Shown here one piece after another: positions 1 through 10,314 of a DNA stretch of 46,091 nucleotides (its first letter is position 1; every line of letters starts with the position of its first letter). This stretch comes from Scenedesmus sp. ARA3. Taxonomy: Eukaryota; Chlorophyta; Chlorophyceae; Sphaeropleales; Scenedesmaceae. The notes beneath the pieces were generated by a model that was not told where the DNA came from, did not search any database, and saw only the letters and a program-made list of their open reading frames with translations. The DNA is taken from assembly GCA_004335835.1 (NCBI GenBank), contig RWJK01000951.1:1-46091 (forward strand), given 5' to 3'. The position numbers and the translations under genes were made by a program.

Positions 1-928
1 TGGTAAACAGCTGGAGGCAGCTGAGTGTGCATGCAGCTGCAGCAGCAGCAGCACCAGCAGCTGGCACGTCAGGTGACGCAGCAGCAATGTGATGCAGCAG
101 CACTGTGTTGCAGCAGTACTCTAATAAATATATGGCATTGTGAAAATGTGACAGCACCTAGCATGCAAACCAAGCAAGCAGCAATGGCACTGTTGCATGC
201 AACATGTTGCGCAGTGCGCAGGGCTGCACTGGAACCCAGCACTAAGGAGTAGCGTTCAGCAAATGCAAGAAATGAATGTATCCGTACTGGGAGGCGCACA
301 GTACTCTGAAGTCAACTGCACAGCAACAAAGCCTGCGTACACTGCACTTGCAAGCACGTACTGCGAGCCGCTCGCTGGCAAAAAAAAAGTAACTAGTGTG
401 AGGGATTGCAGCAGGCCACGGCCGCTGTCTCTTAGAGTCCTTCTCAAGTATCAACATGGTACCAGCACCCCATACCAGTCAATCAACTTGCTTGAAGCAA
501 GCAGCGTTGCCCAAATAATCAACTCGATACCTACTACAGACCACAACCTGTGTACACCCTGAGAATCACTCGGTGTCACACGGTGCCTGCTAGCAGAACA
601 CTAGCTCTCAATGCCTCCCTTCCTGAATATGCTTCTCTATCTGCCTCCACCTGTCCAGCACCTGGTTGGGTAAGCAGCTCTTTGGCTCTGGCTCCCGCAG
701 CATCACACCAGTCTGGCCTGCTAAGGGGCTTGTTACTAAGGTCAGGGCTTAGTGACATGGGCAGTCCGGCACCACTAAGGGGGTACCCTTAGTAAACTAG
801 GGGGGTTGCCAGGGTAGTGCATCGCACTCCGGTATCCCGCAGGCGTGATCGTTTCACATCGTGTACAACCACTTACCTTGCATCTGATTTTGCTGCCAAC
901 CGCTGGTCAACTGCCCCCTTTCCTGCAG
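1..928. other. Left flank, no exon resolved
   Basis: I find no exon I can defend here. The TauE/SafE-type gene to the right begins with an acceptor (TTTCCTGCAG ending at 928) and enters in phase 1, so this stretch is probably intron or 5' region of that gene. I looked for the glycine-rich first half of a TauE fold and did not find it. The region opens with a short CAG-rich run near 36-60. Confidence 0.4.
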
Positions 929-2756
929 GCGTAATTGTGAACATGGTGTTCCCCAGCTGGCTGCTGGCGCTGCTGTGGGTGGCCTTCATGGCAGTGAGCA
1001 ACATCGAGCTGGTCTGGAGCCTGCTGCGCCTGCGCAGCATCCGCAAAGAGGTGCGCCAGCAGGCGCAGCAGCTGCTGCAGCTGGACGCACAAGCAGCTGC
1101 AGGGGGCGCAGCAGCTGCAGGATCTGCAGGAGACGCGCAGAGTGAGCAGCAGCAGGCTTCGCAAGGTGAGCTGCTGCGGCGGCTGCAGCGGCTGCGTGGA
1201 GAGGCAGAAAAGCTGGAGGCAGTAGCGCTGCTGTACCCAGCCTTCCACATGCCATCCACGCAGCAGTACATGGAGCAGCACAAGGGGCTCCTGCAGGCGC
1301 CCGAGCACATGATGTCATCGCCGTCAGTAATCGCCGTCGTTGACGAGGAGCGATTACTCATGGGGCAGCTGCTAGAGCAGACGCGCTCCGGCAGCAGCAG
1401 GTTTACCTGGCGCTGGAAAGCATGGTGGGGCCTGCAGAACCATTTCGAATTCGCACTGATTCTCAAGGTGGTGGTGCTGCACCTAGTGACAGAGGCTGTC
1501 CGGCACAAAACCACAAAGCCCTGCAGCCCGCGGTTTTGGTTCATGCTGTGTGTTATGACGGGCCTCGTGACGGCCTTCTTGATCTTTGTGGTAAGCAGCT
1601 ACAGCCGCCACAAGCTGTGGCGGGGGCCGCACTGGGTGGATGCCCTGGCGGCTGCAACACAGAAGCGCAAGCAGCAGCAGCTGGCAGCAGCAAGCGGCAA
1701 AGCAGCAGCACCAGCAGCAGAGGGTGAGGCTGCAGCTGCAGGAGGAGCAGGGCTGGGTGCCGGCAGCTCTGCTGTGGCTGCAGGGGCAGCAGCAGGAGAG
1801 GCTGCCATCACAGTGCAGGATGAAGCAGCAGCAGCAGCAGCAGCAGATGGCTCAGCAGGTGATGCCACAGAGAAGCCGCGTGGCTGCTGGGGCAACTGCC
1901 GCAAGCGGCTGCCCTGGACGTGGGTGCCTGCCGCCGACGCAGTGACCAACATCACCGCCTGCAACAGCCGCAACCAGTACGCAAACTGGCGCAAGGCGCG
2001 GCTGCTGGCGCACACCGCTGTGTCGTTTTTCATCGGCATCATTGCGTGTGCGCTGGGCCTGCCTGCCGGCCCCATGATGGCCTGGCTGCTGCTGCACCTG
2101 GGGCTGAAGCCTCACGTGGTGGCAGGCACCAGCCGCTTCCTGGTGCTGTGCTTCTGTGAGTGGCACTGAGTGGCAGCGTACAGGGCAGAGTGCTTTTATG
2201 AGTGTGGCATGGCTGCGCTGGCTTTGACTTGGCAAAATCTGCTTCGCCTGTTGCTGTGGTGCCTACACAAAACCTGTACCAACCAAGTTCTGTGAGTGTG
2301 TGCATTGTCCTGCACTTGCCACTGCATAGCATGCAGCCACTACACTACATGGTTCTTTTTGCTTACTCTCCTTCTTGCTGCTGCGCCTGCCGCTGCTGGT
2401 CATATTCTGCTGCTGCAGGCTTTGGCGTGTTTGTGGCCTACATAATCGCAGGCAACCTGCACCGGCAGCTGGCAGCAGCATTCGGCCTGCTGAACCTCGG
2501 ACTGGCCCCACTGGGCATGCTCATCTTCAGGAAGCTCAACCTGAGGTCACACTTGCTGCTGACCTTCTCACTCATTATGGGCATGCTGGGTATGGTGAGC
2601 ATTGTGGTGTGGCAGCTGGTGCCGCTGCTGGCACATCTGGCGGGAAAAGGGCACCTGCTGCCGAGCACTATGGACCAGCGGTCGGTTGTGAACTCTGTGG
2701 TGCACCATGGCAATGAGTTTGAGATCATGCGGTTCTGCCTGGGTCACACTTACTGA
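929..2756 (+). CDS. TauE/SafE-type membrane transporter, C-terminal half (5' partial)
   Basis: Two exons, 929-2155 and 2419-2756; both donor (GTGAGT) and acceptor (CTGCTGCAG) fit and the phase is kept (t|gc). The first exon starts with a membrane segment beginning VNMVFPSWLLALLW, the usual middle of eukaryotic TauE/SafE proteins. A long Ala/Gln-rich cytosolic loop, two hydrophobic segments and a second Ala-rich loop follow. The diagnostic piece is the second TauE half: GIIACALGLPAGPMMAWLLL, then KPHVVAGTSRF at the exon end, and after splicing FGVFVAYIIAGNL and LAPLGMLIFRKL. The family moves sulfite, sulfonates or other anions across membranes; the substrate here cannot be told. The first four helices are missing, so the gene start lies upstream or is unresolved. 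The Ala-rich loops are longer than usual. An ATG at 945 could start a half-length protein, but entry in phase 1 from a good acceptor argues for upstream exons. Confidence 0.7.
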
Positions 2757-3004
2757 ATCATGCACAGGCAGCTGTGGGTGTGTTTGACTTGTGGAGCACA
2801 AACTACAAATACTGCGTAGTGCTGGCAAAAGGGTGCCAATCCTCACATGCAGATGCATTTGTGTTGGTGTTGTGCAGCAGCATGTGGTGATGGGCTGGCT
2901 GGCGGTGCATGCCAGCCTGCAGGCAGCATCAGTTGCTGCAAATCAGGTGCTGCAAGTGCAATGAGCAGCAAGCACTGTGGTTGTGTTGACATGCAGAAGG
3001 CCCC

Positions 3005-3009
3005 TGTAA
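3005..3009 (+). terminator. Poly(A) signal TGTAA for the TauE-type gene
   Basis: The pentamer TGTAA occurs about 250 bases after the stop at 2756. It is the chlorophyte polyadenylation signal. The assignment rests on position only. Confidence 0.4.
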
Positions 3010-3252
3010 CTTACCTGGGCCGCTGAACGGATGCTTATCAAATTGGCTTGTTGTTCAAAATGCTGTCCCTTTGCTTATGGTTGAACTGCGTAGGGCAATC
3101 ACTGTCATAGTTAGAGCCGGCGTGTTGTTTAGGTTGAAGATGATCAACGTATGTGAATTTGTGGGAGCTGTGTACTGCCATACACAAGCTGAATGCATGT
3201 GGGTGTGGTCACTTCTGAATATCCAGTGTTGCTGAGCAACTATGTGTGGCAA

Positions 3253-3292
3253 GCTGCACATGCACCAATGCATGCATTGGTGCATGTGCAGC
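3253..3292. repeat. 40-bp perfect palindrome
   Basis: The left arm GCTGCACATGCACCAATGCA is followed with no spacer by its exact reverse complement. Pairing stops at 3252/3293. It could extrude a cruciform or, if transcribed, form a 20-bp hairpin. It lies between two same-strand genes. Confidence 0.9.
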
Positions 3293-4085
3293 CAATAGTT
3301 TGGGATGTTTTACGCAGCAGTGCAGTTTCAAAGGTCTCTTGATTGCACATGCAGCATTGGCATGTGTAGACAGGGAAGTGTTGTTCGTGGAGGCTGCAAT
3401 GCGTCAAGCTGTCACAACTTGCCCAAGGGCTTCCTCAATGGTGCTGAGGTGACGAGCCAGTAGGGTCCCTCTCCCCTGGCAAAAAAAAAAACACTGCCCA
3501 GGTTGAGCAGCCTGCTGGCAGCTGCAGAACTGGCAGCAGTGTGGATGGGTACATGGATGATACAATGTGGCATGCACATTTGAAGCTCAAGTGCTATACT
3601 GGCTGCTGAACGCAGCCAAGGCACAGCCTGAGTTGCTGCTGCTGGAGCTGGCCAGTGCTGGAATTGGTCCACGTGGCACGACAGCACGTGTGCTACCGCC
3701 TGCAGCGCTCACGCTGCTCATACTTTACAGGCACGTGCAATCTCCATCGGTAACTTTTACAAGTTGGTTGACAGGCTATGCCTTTATTTCAAGCAAATGG
3801 GACTTGACGAGAACGATGAAATCGCGTGGTGAACGTCATCATGACCGACCAAGGGATCCAGGGGTGGCAGCATCATTGAATAAGCCATCAATTCATCAAG
3901 CGACAAGCAAGTTCTGCTGTTGCACAATGCAGTGTGTTTGGTCTGCAACGTCTGCAACACCTAAACTCAACCCTCGCGCCAAGCCTTTCAACTCAACTCG
4001 TAGACCCGCTGCTGCAGTCCGAGCCATCCACAGCTCGCGCAACATGCAAAACGTACCAGCAGACGATGCCGCTGCTTACAATAGG

Positions 4086-7000
4086 ATGGCCAGCACATCG
4101 GAGCAGCAGGTGGGTCTGTGCAGAGGTGCACATCCAGGTGTTGGTCACATCTGCTCGTATCCATGCAGTAGTAGGCACTGCACACATGCGATACCTTCAA
4201 TCTTTATTACTTTCTATAGGTTGCATGCCCGGCATCCTATAGCTTGGGCTGCTGTGCAATCACATGCGCTGCTAGCCACCCTGGCACCACATGCACACCT
4301 CTGCCTTTCTCTGGCTCTTGGCGACTGCTGCTGCTCACTGCCTATTTGCCATGTTCTGATGCAATTGCTCCTTGCAGGACTCTGCAAAGGTGCTGCTGCC
4401 AGCAGACCTGCCCCACCCCGGGCCTATGGTAGCTCACGAACCACTTGAAATGTCGAGCACCCGCTTTATTAGTGTGAAGCCTGTCACGCTGTACAGGACA
4501 GAACCCAAGCCCGTCAGCCCAGCCACAGCAGCAGCACCAGCCGGCCCACCTGCCGACATTGATACTGCAGCCACCACAGATACCCGTCTGACATCTGACA
4601 TGGCTAACCTCAACCTGCAGCAGCAGCAGCACCACCCCGTGCCTGCTGCGCCGGCTGCTGCGGCAGCAGCTGCAGCTGCATTCCCTGCTGCCGGCAGCCA
4701 CGAGCACAGCAGCAGCAGGGTGCATGCTGTTGCTGCAGATGACAACGTGTATGCTGTGCCGAGGCCTGCGGCTGAGGGCAGCCCAGCACCTGTGCCTGCT
4801 GCTGTGCTGGCAGGCAGTGCAGCAGCAGAGCCTGAGCCAGGCCACCACAGGCAAGTGGCAGGCGTACACTGCAATCTGCATGCATTCCAACAAACAAGCA
4901 GAAGCAAAAGGCTGCATTTTGTTTGTCATGTGGCTCCTGGTGAAGTCTGGCTGCGTCTGGTTTGCCTGCGAGTGCTTTCGTGCAGCTGCGCCTGACACAG
5001 CTGGACTTCAACATGGTCCAGCGTGACTGTCTCTTTTGAAACATTACAGCAGACGTGTGTGCACCTCATGTTAAATGTCACGACACCTATTCACTATTCA
5101 CTACAAGGTGTCCTTATCTTTGGTGTAGAAAGTAATCACGCACCATACCAACGCTTGCTGATCGTTACGATGCCGATCTGCTGTTGTCTGACGCCTCGGA
5201 CGTTGCCACAGAAAGCTCGTCACGCTGCCTGCATTTTCACAAAGCGCTGAACGTGCCTGCTGCTCTGCTGGCTGCAGGCGCAAGCACCGCCGCCACAGGC
5301 TGAGCAAGAAGATCAAGAAGATGTTTGGCGGCGGCAAGGATGAGGAAGAGCGCAGCGCTGCGGTTGGTGGCGTGGCGGCAGGTGGGCGCCCTTATTGCGG
5401 GTCAGATAGAAAGCTTGCATTTGCAGTGTGTGAGAGGTAGCTACCTCTTTAGCAGCCTCTCTGTTGCATCCACTGCCTCATGAGGCAGTGGATAAGGCAG
5501 AGAGGTTGCTACAGAGGCAGCTCTCTGATCAGAGCCCGGCACGGCCAACTCACGATATCTTGCACCATGCTAATGTGCCGCATCGATTTATACGGACATG
5601 CTGCCCTGTATGCAGGAGGCGACTATGCTGGCAGCGACTACTCCGCCTCATCCTCGGCTTCTGCCTCGGAGCCCGGCACGCCCACCTTACAGTATGTCAC
5701 AAAACGCTTATGTGCCGTACTGCTTTCTGCTGCCCTGCTGCAACATACATGCAGCAGGCGACTATGCTGGCAGCGACTACTCATCATCTGCCTCTGCCTC
5801 GGAGCCAGGCACGCCCACCTCAACAGTACGTCACAATGTGCTTTATGCTGCCCTGCTGCACTGTATGCAGGCGGCGACTACAGCGACTACTCTGCCTCAT
5901 CATCTGCCTCTGCCTCCGAGCCAGGCACGCCCCACTCCCACTCATCAAACAGCGAGTGGCCGGAGCGCCCGCCTGAGCGCAAGACAGGCACCATCCCCAA
6001 GGCCACGCGGGGCATTGTTGACGCGCTGAGCCCTGCCATGATCGGCAAGATCGTGAAAACGATGGGGCCGAGCGTGACCAAGCGCATCCTCAACGTGCTG
6101 GGTGAGCTGATAGCGCGGAGTTGTCGCTAGTGCTTCATGCCTGGCAGGGTGCATCAGCACCTGCAGTATGGCAAAGGGTTGAGCTGCGGCCACACGCTGC
6201 TGGCTAGCCAGACAACGATGCAACTGTCACAAGTAACAAGTTCTACAAATCAGCAGGCAAGGTTTCCTGAGCATGTGTTTTCCGTGCCTGATTCAGACAT
6301 GCATAACTGTATTCAATCTCTTATCAGCTGCTGTCCAACCGTGGGAGCAGTGACCAGCTGTTGTCCAACCGTGGGAGCAGTGACTGCTTGCCAGCTGCTG
6401 CTAACTCTGATTTTGTGTATCGGCTGCGCAGGGCTGGAGACGACTGCCGACACTGCAGCTGAGCTGGGCCCGGACCGTGTGCAGATCATCGTGGACAACC
6501 TTGGCGGGGACAAGACCGCTGCACTGGCCAAGAAGCTGGGAGGCAGCCAGACGGGGCAGCTGGTGACAGACATGGGCCCGGGGGTGAGTGGAGCACTGGC
6601 AACTGTTTTAGTGATTTAGTTAATGCTGCCTGTTGCATCGCACAGAACAGTGCGCAACGAAAAATTGAGCGGGGCAGCGCAATGCGACCTTTGCGTGTAA
6701 CTGGATGCTGGCAACGCACCAGGATACATCAGGTGCTGTCGCGCTTGCAGGTGGTGGTGATGTGCAGGGTTGACGCAGCTAGCGGAAGCACCAGTTCATC
6801 CTTTTGCCATGCTGAACTATGGTTTTTACCTGCCTGGTTGCTGCCTGCCTTGCTGCTGCTGCTGCAGGTCACGTCTGATGTGGTGCAGGGCTTTGGGCCA
6901 GAGATGACTGCTGACATTGTGGAGGTGAGCAGGCCTGGTGCAGACACTGATTTGCATGGTACAGATGCCGATCGCTGCATTGGTCTTGTGCGACTATGCA

Positions 7001-7709
7001 TTGCATTATAAAAGCAGCCGCAAGCCTGCACTGCATGATGTCGGAAGTCATGCCATGGCGCCCTCAGTGAGGGCCAGGCGCCAACCTGACCTATGACGTG
7101 CAAGCTTCTGGCTGCAACAGTACAGCTACGGCTGGTAGCAGGTTCGTCAGCAGCTGCCAGCCACGCTGAGCAGTGGAGTGATTCTGAATTTGTTGTGTTT
7201 CTGATGCTGTTCTGTGTGCAAGGTGTGCAAACAGCAGCAGCAGCCGACAGGCTTTATATGGGTGTGTGGCAGCTGCAGCTGTACGATGCTTGCCTTGCAT
7301 AGCCGGCCTACCTGCCGGCCTGTCTACCTGCCTGCTTGCTTGCCTAATGCCTGCCAACGTTCTGTCTACCTGCCTGCCTGCTGCTGCTGTCATGTTGCTG
7401 TAGCACCTGACCCCCAGCACTGTGGCCGAGGTGGTGGAGGAGATGGGGCCAGCACTCACAGGTGCGTGGCAGCACAGCAGCACTTGATGTATGGCAGACG
7501 GCATGTTCTGCAGCAGCAGCATTGCCACTGCATCACAATCGGCGCAAGTCTGTTGGCGTGATAATCTAGTTCTGTTGTGCTCTGCAGGTGGCTGCTTTGA
7601 GCACCAGCAAGCTCATGGTATGCAACCTGCTGTATAGCAGCCACTCAAGTGCAGCTGCTGCTGCCTAACAGCCAGCGCGCTATCCTCGACTGTTTGGTTA
7701 TGGTCAACA

Positions 7710-7764
<55 letters not shown>

Positions 7765-10239
7765 AGGCGACCTGGTGCGTGAGATGGGCCCTGGCTTCAC
7801 TGGCACCCTGGTGGAGGCCTTCGGGCCAGTCATGACGGCAGACATCGTGCGCAACTTTGGGCCACCACTCACAGGTGCGATATATGCTGCGCTGGACACC
7901 AGACGAAGTGCAGCAGTGGTGAATTATGCCATAACCCACAGTGTGGACGTGCATCAGCTGTTGCTGTGCTGTACAGACCTACGCAGACGGTGGGGAATTT
8001 TCACCTTCGGCTGGCCAGCATTCTGTGTTGTATGTCGCCTACTTACCAGCTGTAACGTGCAGACAGGTCATGTAGCAAGTTGCACTGTGTCCTGCTGCTT
8101 TGTGCAACGTTATCTGTTGCACTGTTGAGTTGCAGCCCTGCCGCTTGTTGCTGCCCTGCTGCCTGCACTGCGCTCTGCAGCCAGCCTGGTGCGTGACCTT
8201 TGCCCGCACCTGACCGCCATCATCATGCATGCCAGCAGCCCGCGCTCACCTCTGTGGCTGAATTATGAGCTGTTTTGCATTGTCACGTGGTGCTGCTGCC
8301 TGCCTGCCCGTGTGCAGCCAGCCTGGTGCGTGACTTTGGCCCGCACCTGACAGCCGACATCATGCACGCCAGCAGCCCCGCGCTCACCTCTGTGGCTGAA
8401 TTATGAGCTGTTTTGCATTGTCACGTGGTGCTGCTGCCTGCCTTCCGGTCTGCAGCCAGCCTGGTGCGTGACTTTGGCCCGCACCTGACAGCCGACATTG
8501 TGCATGCCATGGGCCCTGCCCTCACCTCGGAGCTGGTGGGCCAGTTTGGTGGCAGCTTCACCAGCCAGCTGGTGCGCGCCTTTGGCTACCCGCTGACTGC
8601 AGGTGAGGCACGGCTGACGGCTGCACACGCCTGTATGTATGCCCACTTCAGGAACAAATGCGTGCTTTTATTATGTGGCGCAGCGTCACAGTCCGTCCGA
8701 AAGCGGAGCTGTCCAAATTGTTGTGTGTAGTATGTCCAGCCGCTTGCAAGGGCAGGTCTGCTTTATGATCAGCATCCCGCTGTGCTTGTCTGATTCTCTC
8801 CCTGCTGCTGCTGCTGCTCCTGCTCTTGCTGCTGCTACTGCTGCTGCTGCTGCTGTCAACAACTGCAGAAATTGTGCTGGCCATGAACCCCGCCTTCACT
8901 GGCAACCTGGTGGCTGCCTTCGGCCCCAACCTCACTGGTGACGTGGTGGAGGCAATTGGGCCTGACGGCGTGGGGCAGCTTGTTGCGGTGAGATGAGGAG
9001 TAGGGATGGCTGTGGTCTGATCTATTTCAATAAACGTGATCAAGTTGATCAAGCAGTGCACAACACCAGGGCTGCAGCGCACTGGTGATGTGGTGGAGGC
9101 GATTGGGCCCAATGGGGTGGGTCAGCTTGTTGAGGTGAGACGAGGAGAGACGAGGAGTAGGGATGGCTGTGGTATGATCTATTTTGATCAAGCAGTGCAC
9201 AACACAAGGCCTGCGGCGCACTGGTGACGTGGTGGAGGCCATTGGCCCTGATGGAGTGGGGCAGCTGGTGCAGGTGCGGCTTGAGTGATTGCAACGGGGG
9301 CCAGTCGTGGTCTTGACCTGTTGTGAAGTAGTGCAAAACGTGCTGCGCGCACCCTCACAGGTGTTGTGGTGGAAGCCATTTGGCCTGACGGCGTGGGGCA
9401 GCTGGTGCACGTGAGACGAGGGGGCGAGCTGTGGTCTGCACTGATCCCACCTCAAAGCAGCTTCCACAGGAATGCAAGCAGCCGAGGCATGTCAAAGGAT
9501 ATTGTAATGCTGTGCATAGCTTGGGGAAACTTCTCTGCAGTGCGTCGTTGCTGACGTCCCTGCTGCGTGGTGTGCTGGGTGCAGGGCATGGGTGCTGGCT
9601 TCACTGCAGGCATCGTGCAGCAGCTGGGAGTGACGCCCACTGCTGCCCTGGTGGCCAGGTTTGGCGGGCAGCTCACAGGAGGTGAGTGCACTGCTGTAAC
9701 TGGCTGGTGCACGGCTTGCTGCTGTTGCTGCTGTCAAATTGACATTGTTGCGTTGCAGTTGTCGTCGTGTTGGCTGTGCATTTGCAAGCAGACAGCAGTC
9801 GGCTGTCTCAGAGCACGGTGACACACATCGTCCACGCCGCATACTGTTGTCAGGCACATCCCGGGGCCGGCTGCTGCACATGCTGAAACCAACGCTGTGC
9901 AAGCAGTGCTGTGTTGGTGCGACCCTGCTGACAAGGAACGCCATCTGCTGCCCTGCTGCGTTGCTGCTGCTGCAGCGCTGGTGCAAGCCTTTGGCCCTGT
10001 GCTGACTGGGCAGATTGTGAGGGCGCTGGGCCCTGACCTGACAGGTGGGCTGGCAGAGGCAGCAGTAGGGGCATTGCCTCAAAAGCGTGCGAGGCAGAAG
10101 TGCATCCGCAAACTGCATCACTGGGCGTCACGTACCTGTCGCTCTGCATCTTGTTCTTTTCGAGCTGGACATCGCCAACCAGCATCGTCCGCAATGCTAG
10201 CAATGCCGGAGCGCTCCGGCACGGTTCATCTTGGTGCGT

Positions 10240-10314
<75 letters not shown>

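Larger units (their letters stand above)
2757..4085. other. Intergenic region
   Basis: Between the TauE-type gene and the 12-mer repeat gene. It holds a TGTAA poly(A) signal (3005-3009), a 40-bp perfect palindrome (3253-3292) and an A-run (about 3481-3491). From 3567 a plus-strand frame stays open into the first exon of the repeat gene, so part of it is 5' UTR or unrecognised N-terminal coding sequence. Confidence 0.5.

Noticed and set aside
3567..4085. Open plus-strand frame in front of the repeat gene, with earlier ATGs
   Set aside because: In frame with exon 1 but of low-complexity-free, non-conserved composition; probably 5' UTR. The ATG at 4044 remains a possible start.
7613..8128. Long poly-Ser or poly-Ala frames over CTG runs on both strands
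   Set aside because: They arise from trinucleotide repeats that are open in all frames; the real exon here is 7767-7874.
9217..9273. Third GDVVEAIGP copy as an exon
   Set aside because: In frame and with a donor, but the acceptor reads CGG rather than CAG.
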